A DNA stretch of 64,000 bases from Nomia melanderi (Eukaryota; Arthropoda; Insecta; Hymenoptera; Halictidae): NCBI RefSeq assembly GCF_051020985.1, contig NC_135001.1, positions 21,321,896 through 21,385,895 on the forward strand, in the 5' to 3' direction. The position numbers and the translations under genes are program-made. Shown here in pieces: positions 32,357 through 43,474 of this stretch (positions are counted from its first letter, which is position 1; every line of letters starts with the position of its first letter). The notes under the pieces were generated by a model. It saw nothing but the letters and a program-made list of their open reading frames with translations, had not been told where the DNA came from and searched no databases.

Positions 32357-33269
32357 ATATTTTACAGAAACGACATTAATTTCTTTCATGACGTATCAAA
32401 CGAACCGAATTTCGTTGGATACATAAGATACAAGAAACATAATGGAGCAGTTACTAAGAAGAATCTTGATTTCTCAGTTTCCGGTTAACAGAGAAAACCG
32501 TTTCGAGTCCATGGGAGTTCCGACGAGTGTTTACCTGGCAAAGTGTAAAAGTCTCGATGATCGAAGCCACGCGATTATCGCGGATAAACGCGACCGAGAT
32601 ACACATTTCATCTCTCTAATCGACGCGCGGCTCCTCTGCGAACGCGCCCCAAGTATCCGCGCGTTCTCGGCGCGGTCTAAAATCGAGCACCGTCGTTCCG
32701 CGTGGTTCCCCTGCGAGATGGCCGTGTCGTTACCGCGTCGAAAACCATAAATTATCCTGTTGCGGCAATTCATCGCGCATCGGCAAAAACGAGAAGCCGT
32801 TCGGCCGAGAAAGGGGCGACCGAAGATGAGGCCGAGGGAGAGGAAGACGGCGGAAGGGGCGGCGGAAAACGGCGAGGCGGCGGAGGGGCAGAAGCGGCGA
32901 GGAAGCGCGAGCCGAGCGGACGGAAACCCTTCAGCAGGGCTTAGGAAATTCGGCACCACGCCAATTTTCCAAATCCGGAACGATGACTAACAGGCTCGGG
33001 AAGCGAGGACGGCCAATCGTGTGCCCGGTCAATTTTAGCACCGCCAATCGGCCGCCACCTGGTTCGAGAATCGCCACCCCGAGTGTCAACGCAACAACGA
33101 TCACTCGTCCGCGGATCTCTGCTCTACCCCCCTTGGCCCTCTCGGCGGTCCAGTCTTCTCCTCTTCCCTTTTCTTCCTTTCTGATCGTCTGCCAAACGAA
33201 CGCTACGCGGGTCTATTCGTTGCAATCGGAGCCCGGGGATCGGCGATCAGCTCTTTGGGGTTAGGCGAG
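32357..33269. other. GC-rich island
   Basis: Strong CpG island at 32500-33250. Open frames of 102 (+) and 142 (-) codons overlap at 32442-32959. Gly/Arg/Glu-rich frames at 32702-32990 reflect purine-rich codons. No recognised protein. The long span makes it one of the better places to look for an unrecognised exon or promoter. Confidence 0.4.
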
Positions 33270-33690
33270 CTAACCCTTTGCGGACGAATGTTGACATTTT
33301 GGGGAGATGAGAGTTTCGTGCTTAAGAAACTTTCATGAATGAAGATGAATAGAATTTTTAATCCTCTGTGAACCGAAATTTCGTGAAGTTTTTAAATATT
33401 AGAATTTGTTAACCCTTTGCGGATGAATGTCTACATTTTTGAGATGAGAGTTTCGTGTTTAAAAAACTTTGATGAATGAAGATGAATAGAATGTTTAACT
33501 CTTCGTGAACCGAAATTTGGTGAAGTTTTTAAATATTAAAATTTATGCGTTAGTCCTTTGCGGATGAATGTCGACATTTTGGGGAGATGAAAGTTTCGTG
33601 CTTAAGAAACTTTGATGACGAATAAAGATGAATAGAATTTTTAATCCTCTGTGAACCGAAATTTGGTGAAGTTTTTAAATATTAGATAGA
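33270..33690 (+). repeat. Tandem array of family F left ends, 140-bp unit, three copies
   Basis: Copies start at 33271, 33411 and 33551, exactly 140 bases apart, each with CCTTTGCGGAYGAATGT. The third keeps the perfect dyad AATGTCGACATT (33567-33578), 17 bases inside the end. The first two have one mutation each in it. Confidence 0.92.
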
Positions 33691-33942
33691 TAGAAGCGTT
33701 TTATTTTTATGAATGAAAACAACGTGTTCCATTTTGATTCACACGTTTTGTTAATCAAACGATTGTTAATTGCTAGTAATCTGACAAGGTACTACTAAGT
33801 ATTACGTCAAAACTGCACAAATTTTGTACACGTAAAAGCATGTTACCTGTAACTTCAGTCGTTTGACGAGCGTAGCTTGTCACTGTGCATTTTGGCACGA
33901 GAAACCAATGACGTGCTGTACTCGTCATTTTACAGGGGTTAA
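33691..33942 (-). mobile_element. Family Q element, left end missing (Q2)
   Basis: GACGAGCGTAGCTTGTCACT and AATGACGTGCTGTACTCGTC, then ATTTTACAGGGGTTAA, match Q1. The dyad ATGACG...CGTCAT is clearer here than in Q1. It directly follows the F array. Confidence 0.65.
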
Positions 33943-34760
33943 TAGCTTACCTATTTTATGGATGCTGGGGAATTTTTAACCCCTTGTCATACACTATCGA
34001 GTTATACTCAGTAGAAAGTTTTGAAGCGAAGTAAATACTATTTTCTTATAATTAATTAGTTTTCTGATGAATTATTGAGAACAAAGTTATCCTAGCCTCG
34101 AAAACCTGAAATTACTCGCAATATAGTTTAATATTTGATATTTTTAAGTTGATTTTATTTTTCCTTGGAGACGTGTGCCTCGAAGAGGTGACACTAATTT
34201 CCAATTTTCAATATCTAAGTAAAAGATCAATAGTTTTCACTGATAACGCTAAGATACATCCTTGATACAACTACCACTACAGAATCAGTAAACGTTTCGT
34301 AATTTGGGAAGAAAGATTATTTCAATGAGAACTGCCAGTGGACGTAAACAAAACATTCGTGATCCAAGCGCGGCGATTGGCTGGCGTACACGGTTATCTC
34401 GGTCGCACCCAAGTTAGCTATCGCACATTTTTGTTTACGTTTACTGTCTCGTCTCGTTAGATCAGTGATTCTCAAAGTTGTTTACATACTCGAGAATCCA
34501 TTGCTTCATTCTTATTTTAGTAATTCGTTACTGTAACAGTTACAGAGTACGCGAACATTCCCAATTCTAGTTTTCGTTCGTCACATTCTTCAATCTCTCT
34601 CGCGACGCGTCTAATTACATCCCGTGGCGTATCGTTTGGTAACCATCGCGTTAGACTATAGAACTACCCAGCTGTCGAAACGACTCGTCCAAAATTTCTC
34701 ATGAAAATAGTTCGCGGAGCTTCCTGTTCCTAACAGAATAAACAAACATTCTTCCGATTT
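33943..34760. other. Unique sequence with E start and a CCAAT-containing inverted repeat
   Basis: TTAACCCCTTGTCATACACT at 33976 is a family E start that fades by about 34060. ACGTAAACAAAACAT (34342-34356) and ATTTTTGTTTACGT (34427-34440) form an inverted repeat around a GC-rich 70-bp core with GATTGGCTGG (reverse CCAAT). No gene recognised. Confidence 0.4.
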
Positions 34761-35530
34761 CACTTTCTGCAAATTACAGCACAATCCTTTGTCAACTCGT
34801 AATCAAAGAAAGGCGTTCTTATAATAAAATCATAATAATAAAATATAATAATATAATAATAATAAAGGCATTCTTATAATATAATCGTAATACTAAAATA
34901 AGTAACAAAAATAATAATACATATCTCACTTTCTGAAAATTACAGCACAATCCTCTCTGTCAACTCGTAATAAAAAAAAACAGCGTTCTTATAATAAAAT
35001 CATAAAAATAAAACATACATACATACAAAATAAACAAGGAATACATACAATAAGTAACAAAAACAATAATAAATATTTCACTTTCTGAAAATTACAGCAC
35101 AATCCTCTGTCAACTCGTAATAAAAAAAAAACAGCGTTCTTATAATAAAATCATAAAAATAAAATATACATACGTACAAAATAAACGAATACGTACAATA
35201 AGTAAAAAAACAATAATACATATTTCAGATATTCACATATTTCTCTTTCTGAAAATTACAGCACAATCCTCTTTGTCTCGTAATCAAAGAAAGACGTTCT
35301 CATAATAAAATCATAATAATAAAACATACATACATACAAAATAAACGAATACAAACAATAAGTAAAAAAAACAATAAAACATATTTCACTTTCTGAAAAT
35401 TACAGCACAATCCTCTTTGTCTCGTAATAAAAGAAAGGCGTTCTCATAATAAAATCATAAAAATAAAACATACATACGTACAAAATAAACGTATACATAC
35501 AACAAGTAACAAAAACAATAATACATTACA
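34761..35530. repeat. Tandem array, 145-166 bp unit, five copies
   Basis: CACTTTCTGAAAATTACAGC (with variants) is at 34761, 34927, 35079, 35242 and 35387. Units carry ACAATCCTCTTTGTCTCGTA, then AATAAAATCATAATAATAAA and ACATACATACAAAATAAACG. Length varies in the AAT-rich part. Confidence 0.95.
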
Positions 35531-36667
35531 CAGAAACGTGCCCAGCACGATACAACAACGCAAACAGTGATAAACTGAAATAAAGTGTCGATAGAAAGAG
35601 AGTTACGATCGATTCCGATCGAACTTTCTCACCCGAACACGGTGATTCTTGTTCCCCGAGATGCCGACGAGAGAAGCAAAACAAAAGGCAAAAGCAACGA
35701 GCGAGAGAAGAAACGAAGGATGCTGCGGCGCTGGCTGGGAGGCACCGATTGCAACATCGAGCCGCGCGGAGCGTTCGCGAGGCGAAGCGAAGGTTCGCCG
35801 GTTTAAAAGGGTCAGTGAGCCAGGGTCACACACCGTTTCGAATCTACGAGCTCTCGTGTAAACGCCGCGAGTACGCATAATCCGAAGGCCGGAGCCGTGG
35901 CTTCTTAACGAGAGGGAACGGGGTGAACGCGTTTTCCGAGAAATCGAGACGGGCCGCAAGCGCGCGCGCGGTCTCACCGTTAACGAACGCGCCGCAACGA
36001 TCTCGTTCCGTCGAACGGGCGATTTCTTTCGCGCAGCTGGATCATCGTTTAATTAACGTTACAATTATTGTTCCCCGGTTTACCGGACGGCCGCTGTTTC
36101 GCTCCGGTTTCGCGGCGGTGCCGGCGGATCGGTCGCGTTGGAACCGATCGCGTTAAATACTTCTTATTTCGCGATTACAGAACTCGTAAAGGTGCCCGCT
36201 CGGGGAATTATTGGATGGATTCATTTAACCGCGTGCGTGTACCGGGCGTTTATTTTCAAGAGACGTTCCCCGGCCTTACAATTATCGACCGGGGAGGAAG
36301 GCAATAAATTGCGTTACCGGCGAGGGTTAAATATGTTCGAAGAAATCCGTTTTAAGAATTAATAAAGGAATAAACTTTTTGGATCTTTGAGCGCCGAGTT
36401 GTTAAGGTAATGTCGGGTTGTGACGGGATGTAAGTGAAATAATTGGATCAAGCATGGCTCGTTTTCATTAGGGCAAGACGAGTGGAAATACGTTGCGCGA
36501 GACGTTCGGGAGAACTGTAAGGCTGAGTAAATTTAGGGATGGAAATTTGTCGGAGATAGTCCTGCACCTTTGACCCTGTACTCGACAGTTGTTTCGTTTG
36601 ACATAGGAAAATATAAAGTTATATTGTATATTAGACTATATTATTATGTGCAGCATAAAGACTACGT
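35531..36667. other. GC-rich island
   Basis: CpG-rich at 35580-36310. Opposed open frames at 35585-36362 (up to 124 codons) are not recognised. AT-rich and unremarkable from 36360. Confidence 0.4.
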
Positions 36668-36900
36668 TTAACCAGTTAACTGTGGAATTTGGTTGGAAAA
36701 ACCTCTCGTTCTGCGCGCAATAAAATAAAGTGTACTCATCGAACGCAGGACGAATGCGCGTAGAGCATATTTCAATGGAAGATCAAAGCGAAACAAAGTA
36801 TTACATGTTTATGTGAAAAAATAAAGAATTCATCGCTGAAAGAATTAGTATCAAGCTTCACGATGACGTGTATACTCGTCAAACACAGTTAACTGGTTAA
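36668..36900 (-). mobile_element. Family O element without insertions (O5)
   Basis: The ends TTAACCAGTTAACTGTG and CACAGTTAACTGGTTAA are exact inverses over 17 bp. The dyad GACGTGTATACTCGTC lies near the right end. At 233 bp it is the uninterrupted form used to define what is inserted in O3 and O4. Confidence 0.9.
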
Positions 36901-37569
36901 TATCAGGTTCTATGTAACGCAGTTACACGAAGTACTGGAATATTGAAATAAAATAGTTGAATGAAAATGATATAGTAAGATATAGAATACGCGAATGAAT
37001 TTTCGAGTGCAGAAGGTCAAGCCTCCTCCACCATAATTTGCAAATGAACAATTCAGTTGTTCAACAGGAGATCGATACGTAGTTCTTTTTCCAGTATTTA
37101 AGACTTCAGTTATTTTTTGATGAAAAGTTCTTCAAGAGTTTCGAAAATTCTCGTCCGCGAAGGATTGGCGCAAGGTCATCCGTCGTTTCGGCGTGAAACC
37201 TCGTTAAAATGCGAATCGATCGGGCGTCGATCATCGATCCCGGCGATTAATCGTCGCGTTCCGAAGCGCGGACGACAACGCAACCAAGGATGGATGCGCA
37301 GTTGTATGCAAATATCGAAACCGCTGTTGAATCAGACGTCGACGGTTCTGCCGACTGATTAAAGGAGATCCAGCGAGCCCGTCTTCGTCACTTTTAATTC
37401 CATGTAAGTACTTACGCACCCGCCGATTGTTTCACCTCGAGAGAAAACGCGACGCGCGTAACGCAACAACTTTAAAATAGATCTTATCCCTTCGTACTTC
37501 GATGCATTTCACCACTATTAATACGCCTCCGATCGACGCCTCCTTTCTTCTGTCCAAAGAAATTTACAT
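36901..37569. other. Unique sequence with a family A remnant
   Basis: TATTGAAATAAAATAGTTG and TTTTCGAGTGCAGAAGGTCAA (to 37021) look like a decayed family A right half. The rest is unique DNA, GC-rich at 37130-37460, with no recognised gene. Confidence 0.4.
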
Positions 37570-38098
37570 TTAACACTAAAACTACCAGAGGGGTGAAATC
37601 ACCCATGCCTGATGTCTTCTTTTTGCAGTTATTAGAAAGGTGATGCTTGTCGAAGCTGGTGTGAACAATATTCGTATAGAAATTAAGAAACACGATTATT
37701 CCACTCGAACGCAAAACTCGATGTTGAATACTGAATTCTATAATTTCAGTCAAGACATTTACCTCAACGTTAAACTCACTTAACACTAAAAACAGACGGG
37801 TTAAATGACCCATGCCTGATGTCTTTTTGCAATTATTAGAAAGCTAACAAATGTTTCTCTGAGAAATTATTCAAGAAATCCATTTAGCACCACGCAAATT
37901 GAATTGTATATCGATTAAAGTCTGAATTTTGCAATTATTAGAAAGGTAACAAATGTTTCTCTGAGAAATTATAAAAGAAATTCAATTAGCACTACGCAAA
38001 TTGAATTGTAAATCAATGAAAGTCTGAATAGACGCACTCTTGGAGTTTCTATAGCAAAATTTTAAAAAGTCAATTGTGCTCGGTAGTTTCAGTATTAA
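37570..38098 (+). mobile_element. Family I composite (I2)
   Basis: A first I start, TTAACACTAAAACTACCAG (37570), has the dyad GGGTGA-AA-TCACCC (37591-37604). A second I start at 37780 carries CGGGTTAAATGACCC and continues through two units of TTGCAATTATTAGAAAG to CTCGGTAGTTTCAGTATTAA (38098). The part from 37642 matches 19861-20411. Confidence 0.75.
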
Positions 38099-38375
38099 CC
38101 ACATTCCGTCGATGCCATTTTATTTTTGCTTCATCGTTATACTCATTGTGTTTTCTCATTCTTTTACCGCCATTGCTTCCGCTGTAGGTAACAGGATTAC
38201 TTGCCGTCTAGAAATAAACACGAGAGTTGGATAGAATAATGGAACATTAGTTGCGAGTCGCGTATCGCGTAGCTCAGATTGGTAACCACGAAACGAAACG
38301 CTAGAAGAGTTTCTGCATGAAAGATGGCGTCAGCGTTCGTCTATTTTATTCTCGAAGAAGTGGCACCACAGGATG
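38099..38375. other. Unique sequence
   Basis: No gene. TAGCTCAGATTGG at 38271-38283 looks like a tRNA A box but lacks a partner (see rejected items). Confidence 0.4.
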
Positions 38376-38620
38376 TTAACACCCTTTGCACTCGGCAATT
38401 TCTTACTAAAAATATTTAACACTTTTTGACGAGGCAAAAACGATATTCTCTGAAATTAACTTGAAGGGAAAACACAAATATATTAAGTAACAAAGATATT
38501 TTATTCCTATATTTCACGTATTGAGACGTTATACAAAGTTCAACATTAAATATCATATTTTATAGTTTCACTGCGTCAAATCAAGTGACTGAGAGTCACC
38601 TCCCGAGTGCAAAGGATTAA
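38376..38620 (-). mobile_element. Family A element, full length (A7)
   Basis: The ends are TTAACACCCTTTGCACTCGG and CCGAGTGCAAAGGATTAA. The dyad GTGACT-GAG-AGTCAC is at 38585-38599. The next 75 bp beyond its right TTAA match, in reverse, the flank of A14 at 59680-59748. Confidence 0.85.
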
Positions 38621-38695
38621 ATATATATACTTATTTGTAGCTCTCGATTACTCGAGATCCATCTTTCCATTATCTATACTACAGTAACACTATAT
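38621..38695 (-). repeat. Flank shared with the A14 locus
   Basis: TAGCTCTCGATTACTCGAGA and CATCTTTCCATTATCTATAC are the inverse of sequence just upstream of A14 (59680-59748). The two A copies therefore share DNA beyond the element end. Confidence 0.75.
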
Positions 38696-38699
38696 ATCC

Positions 38700-38799
38700 A
38701 TATGCCATTATAAAAAGTTTAACATTAAATATCACATTCTATAGTTTCACTGCGTCAAATCAAGTGACTGAGAGTCACCTCCTGAGTGCAAAGGGTTAA
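38700..38799 (-). repeat. Family A fragment, dyad end (A8)
   Basis: AACATTAAATATCACATTCT through GTGACTGAGAGTCAC (38764-38778) to GAGTGCAAAGGGTTAA. Nearly identical to the corresponding part of A7, so probably a local duplicate. Confidence 0.8.
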
Positions 38800-39240
38800 C
38801 ACATTCAGGATCGCGTATTTCATCGAATCTGAATACTGCAAGGATCAAATCTGTATGTATATAAATTACTAAAATCCCGTATGATTAAGTATAACTATCA
38901 ATCTTCTAAAAAATTTGAAGTAACGTAGGAACGTTGTCAACGTTCTAAAAAAATTAAAAATGTATGACTACGTTACCCATATTCATCTACAGAAATTTAA
39001 ATGACTTAGGACTGTGATACAAATCTTTTGGAAGCTCGAGTTGCGTCTATTATTCCCTCCAACCTCTCAAAAATTTGGAGCAACGTAGGACTACGCTGTC
39101 AATGTTCTAAAAAAATTAAAAATGTACGACTACGTTACCCATATTCATCTACAGAAATTTAAATGACTTAGGACTGTGATACGAATCTTTTGGAAGCTCG
39201 AGTTGCGTCCATTATTCCGTTCTTTGTACATAAACAAATA
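38800..39240. repeat. Tandem duplication, 162-bp unit, two copies
   Basis: GTTCTAAAAAAATTAAAAAT is at 38942 and 39104. The unit runs through CTACGTTACCCATATTCATC and GGAAGCTCGAGTTGCGTC. The copies differ at only a few positions, so this is among the younger duplications in the window. Confidence 0.93.
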
Positions 39241-39874
39241 AATAAATAAGATGTCGATCAATGGCATTCCCGCAATCAGCGACATCTCGGCTGAGAAAAA
39301 CGGGAACGACGGGCGTGGGTGTCGCAACGGCGATCCTCTCGCCTTTTCGAATTTCTCCCACGGCCCCCCGTTTTTTGCAATCGTTTCGGGCCGGCTGTGT
39401 CCCGCGTGGGCCGGCTCGCGGCCATTTTTCTGGTCATTTTTCGTGCGCCGCGCCTCTTTTAAACATTTCGCCCGTCTCCGGCGCTATCTTATCTCCCGAG
39501 ACTCGTGCCAACATCGTTTCCCCGAACGATCCTATCGCCGATACGCTCGCCTCCGCCGCGAAATGGCCACGGCATCGAACGACCGTCGTTGCATCGCCGA
39601 TTCGGAAAACCGTGACGTCGGCGCGCGACGGAAACGGTAAACTGCGGGATTTTTTCCTCCGCGATCGGACGTTGGCGACCGTTTCCTTAATGGAGCGTTT
39701 ATACCGAATGCTCGGTCGATTTCGTGTAAATGGCAACTCGACTGTGCTCGCCTCGAAGGCGAGCGAGTGTTCGTATGAAAGAAACGTGGATGAATTATTC
39801 CATCTTGCGTTAATATTTGTTTTGGAAATCGTGGTGGAAAATGTTCGGAAATATTCGATGAAAGCACTTGTTTG
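39241..39874. other. GC-rich island with the longest open frame of the window
   Basis: A plus-strand frame of 204 codons (39261-39875) is overlapped by a 129-codon plus frame and by 164- and 111-codon minus frames. Four long overlapping frames on both strands suggest stop-poor GC-rich DNA, not coding. I recognise no domain. The first frame opens within unrelated AT-rich DNA and ends in the following tandem repeat. Confidence 0.35.
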
Positions 39875-40480
39875 AAAAGTCGAGGGGGTATTCGTCGAGT
39901 ATTCGGAAATATTCAGCGAAGACAGCATTTGTTTCGAAAATCAAAGGATTATTCCTTGGGTGTCAAAAAATATTAGGCAAATAAAGGAATATTCAACGAA
40001 GAGAGCGTTTGTTTCCAAAATCAAACGATCATTCCTTGGGTATCTAAAAATATTAGGCAAATACAGCTTTGCTTCTAAAGTCTAGGGTGCATTCGTCGAG
40101 TATTCGGGAATATTCAACGAAGACGTTTGTTTCCAAAATCAAACGATTATTCTTGGGAATCCAAAGATATTAGGCAAATACAGCTTTGCTTCTAAAGTCG
40201 AGGGTGCATTCATCTACATGGTGATATTCGGTAAATAAAGCATTTCTTTGTAAAATCAAAGATCATTCCTTGAGAATCTAAAAATATTAGGCAAATAAAG
40301 CTTTGCTTCTAAAATCGAGCTGGTATTGGTCGAGTATTCAGGAATATTCAACGAAGACGTTTGTTCCCAAAATCAAACGATTCCTTGGGTATCTAAAAAT
40401 ATTAGGCAAATAAAGCTTTGCTTCTAAAATCTAGGGTGCATTCATCTACATGATGATATTCGATAAATAAGGATTTCTTT
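39875..40480. repeat. Tandem array with higher-order structure
   Basis: AATATTAGGCAAATA (with one variant, GATATTAGGC) is at 39969, 40049, 40166, 40283 and 40398, spacings 80, 117, 117 and 115. Two unit types alternate, one with GAATATTCAACGAAGACGTT and one with CATTCATCTACATGRTGATA. Confidence 0.92.
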
Positions 40481-41063
40481 CTAAGATCAAGCTCTCGGAA
40501 TTGACCAGAAACGAGCGAATCCTCGTTCGAGCTTCAACTCTATCGTAGCGGAGGACGAACAAGGATTCGTTCCGTTGGAAACGCGCCATAAGCGGAAACC
40601 CGAGCGGAGGAACGGGAGAAACTGTTGGCGATTCGCGATCCACGAAACGGCACCCCGACTGCGTGCCGTTTCACCCTTGAAACGCGCTCCTTACGTAATT
40701 CCTGTGTGCCGGCGCGGTGGTGGGGTAACACGCTTAAAAATAAACCGATGAATAAGACTCGCCGCGGCAGTTACGCGGTGTCAACAGCTAGAAAGGATTT
40801 ATGAACGCCGGTTCGCTTTTCGAGGAAAGTCGGGTGACACAACGTTACGCAATTACACTGATTTTCCGTTGACCTCGAGACTCTTCAACGAGGTCGCGCG
40901 GGAGGCCCGATAAACCGATCGATCCCCTTCGGGATCCGTAATTCCCGAGGAACTGCGTCCGTTATTGGAGCCGTTGCTTGCGAGACAACCGAGTGTATTT
41001 ACAATTTACCCGTGGGATCTTGAATACACAGAAATTATCTGGGTACACGGAACCAGACCACGT
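40481..41063. other. GC-rich island
   Basis: Unique CpG-rich DNA without a recognised gene or repeat. Confidence 0.35.
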
Positions 41064-41335
41064 GTCGTTACTTCTCTCTGTGTTCTATTCCTTCTATTAA
41101 ACTTCTTATAGGATAAGTTAGCTTAGAGAAGATAAAAAACCGTTAAAGAATAAAAAGATTAGAACTGTAACTGCTGTAACGATTAATTTGATTGTTTGTC
41201 GTTACTTCTTTACGTAGTCTGTTCCTTCTATTAAACTTCTTATACGATAAGTTAACTTAGAGAAGATAAAAACCATTAAAGAATAAAAAGATTAGAACTG
41301 TAACTGTTGTAACGATTAATTTGATTTTTGTCTAA
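41064..41335. repeat. Tandem duplication, 134-bp unit, two copies
   Basis: CTTCTATTAAACTTCTTATA is at 41091 and 41225, with GAATAAAAAGATTAGAACTG and GTAACGATTAATTTGATT in both. Identity is high. Confidence 0.92.
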
Positions 41336-41743
41336 TGGACTTGAGCTACTTTCTATAGAAACGGCTCACATATAAAATCTCTTATACAGGGTGGAAATTA
41401 TAAAGCGAAAGGCGCCTTCCGAGTGCAAAGGGTTAAATTTCTCATATATAAAACGTCTCACATATAAAATATTCAATCTCTTCTATATAAATAACAAAAC
41501 AATAAAGTTATATCAAATTCGTCCCCATTTCTCTACAATAACGCCGAGTCTACGTTTACTAGTAATAGGTTCATTTGCTTTACTCATTAACTCCAGCCTC
41601 AACGATCTCTCAACCGTTTAACGATGTTTGAGAACACTCGTACATTTTCTTCTACAATAGATAAATCTATCGATTCCATTATTCCAAGGAAGGGAATATA
41701 CTGTGCTTCCGCAGAAACTTCAATGTTTATAGCGAAAAGTAAT
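41336..41743. other. AT-rich spacer with family A end
   Basis: CTTCCGAGTGCAAAGGGTTAA (closing at 41435) is an isolated A terminus. ATACAGGGTGG just before it (41384) may be a transposon-end remnant. No gene recognised. Confidence 0.4.
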
Positions 41744-42461
41744 TAATCCTTTCCCACGCCGAACGTACTCGTTAACACGCAGATATTGGTAATTTTCTCA
41801 TGACGAGTATACCGGGTACTCGACTCTAATCCGCGCAGTTCTGAGTACTCTACTTTCACCGTAAGCTGTTCTCCGCTCGAAACGCCGATCAGTTATAGAC
41901 ACCGTGGACGGGTTACCGGATTCGCGCGTTTAGCGACAATAAAAACACGAGGCCAATCAGAAGGGTCAAGCTTGTCACCGTGTCCCGTCAATTATCCGTT
42001 CCCGGAACGACGCGCGCTCTGCCAATCGCTCGGCGAATTCGACGCGTTCGATCGCTCTTGCGCACACGGGTCCCTCCGCGCGGGCCGTTCGCCATTTTTC
42101 CTGTTCGCCGATAATGTTGTACGACTCGATTTCAAACGGCTGCTCGAACAATAACATCGGCGCACGGGCGAGCGTGCGCGAGCGGGCGGCTACACGTGTA
42201 GAGAAATAGAGAGACGGAGAGTTGTCGCGCGGCTGTATCGTAAAATCTGTCGTAAAGGTACGTTCTCACGTGACAGTAAATCAAGACGTTTACGGTCGTG
42301 ACACGAAAAGTTCCGACTAGACTGCGCGAGACGTGCCTACGGATTTTCAGGAATCAATTCACGGGAATTAAGATCAAGGGGAAATTTATTCCTTCTATTA
42401 ATCATTCGACCGCGAAAGTTCGGTGCATATCCTGAAATATTCATGTACTTTATGAAGCATA
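41744..42461. other. GC-rich island with palindromic element remnant
   Basis: TTAATCCTTTCCCACGCC (41744) and the dyad CGAGTATACCGGGTACTCG (41804-41822, 6-bp arms) suggest another decayed TTAA family. The following 500 bp is CpG-rich unique DNA with no recognised gene. Confidence 0.4.
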
Positions 42462-42928
42462 CACGGGGTGTGCGATGAAAAACGGAGTGCTTAGATGAAA
42501 AACTTTCAATGTCAATGATATTTTTATTTTTAAGAAAATTGTATATTTTTAACGGCACACTGTGTTGCAGTCGATCTGAAGGTGCATACACAAGGTGTGC
42601 CATGAGAAACAGAGTACCTAGCTGAAAAGCTTTCAATTTCAATGATATTTTTATTTTTAACCCTAGGTTTGCGGAACGCGTGAAATTGACGCATATTGGA
42701 TTTTAGAAATATTATTTTGTAAATGTTTACGCCGATTTTGATTGATGCGATCACACTGACACGTACCCCAATTATCCACTATCTAATCTCCAGTTTCCAC
42801 AATCTAAACAAACGAGCATCAATTCTTTTAGGAATAATAGAATGAAGTGTGCAATAAATTCCCGTAAACCTAGTGTTAATAAAATTGAATATTTTTAATG
42901 ATACACTGTGCTGCAGTCGATCTTTCTT
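42462..42928. repeat. Tandem duplication, about 128-bp unit, second copy split by N4
   Basis: Copy 1 has GATATTTTTATTTTTAAGAA at 42517-42536. Copy 2 reads the same up to its TTAA at 42657, then N4, then resumes TAAAATTGAATATTTTTAA at 42880. Both continue to ACACTGTGYTGCAGTCGATC. Copy 1 is therefore a local empty site for N4. Confidence 0.9.
42657..42879 (+). mobile_element. Family N element at a resolved TTAA target (N4)
   Basis: The ends are TTAACCCTAGGTTTGCGG and CCGTAAACCTAGTGTTAA. The dyad remnant GCGTGAAATTGACGC (42678-42692) starts 21 bases inside. Flanking copies of TTAA correspond to one TTAA in the unoccupied neighbour, which identifies TTAA as the duplicated target. Confidence 0.93.
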
Positions 42929-42973
42929 GTTCGCATTCATGCAATTCATTTCTTCAGACCAAAAGTAAACGTT

Positions 42974-43026
42974 TCAGTATGATACTGATGATCCCCTAGC
43001 AGAGTACTTCGTAATGAAAGGGTTAA
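42974..43026 (-). repeat. Element-end remnant with 15-bp dyad
   Basis: TCAGTAT-G-ATACTGA (42974-42988) is followed by GTAATGAAAGGGTTAA (closing at 43026). The dyad-to-TTAA distance is 38, longer than usual. No other copy is seen. Confidence 0.4.
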
Positions 43027-43474
43027 GGGTTCTCCCGAAGGCTAAATAAAGAGCTCATTTAATTGTATTAAAGTTTCAGTGTCTGAGTTTCGAACAATCG
43101 CGTTTACTCCGAGTGGTTCAAGTCTGTATTATCTCTAATCATGAAGTCTACGCAATCTCTGCATCGGATCTAGCATTACGAATTAATTTCATTCAATCCT
43201 ATCACACTTAGAGACTAATTGAATTTAAAGCAATGTTCCTTTGCTAGGTTCGATGATGAAGCAATGTTAATAATCTTGAATTCTCTTGAAGAAATTAGCA
43301 CTAGGTTTACGGGCATTTATTGTACAGTTATTTACGATATTATTATTATTTACGGTATTATTGTAGGATATTTCGACAGGATGAAATTCCTATGCTTCGA
43401 AAATTAAGTCGCAAACAGATTGAATTACTCGAACAGCAAGAGATCAGTACGTAGCTTCCTCTTTTTTCTATTAT
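43027..43474. other. AT-rich sequence with family N end
   Basis: TTAGCACTAGGTTTACGGGC (from 43295) followed by ATTTATTGTACAGTTATTTA is a left-end fragment of N. The rest is unremarkable. Confidence 0.45.

Noticed and set aside
35585..36362. Overlapping Arg/Ser-rich frames as a possible gene
   Set aside because: Frames overlap on opposite strands and have no recognised domain or splice structure.
38265..38345. tRNA-like A box TAGCTCAGATTGG
   Set aside because: No GGTTCGANTCC B box at the required distance and no cloverleaf stems could be drawn.
39261..39875. 204-codon open frame, longest plus-strand frame
   Set aside because: Overlapped by three other long frames on both strands in CpG-rich DNA, no recognised domain, and its end reads into a tandem repeat. 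Expected by chance where stops are rare.
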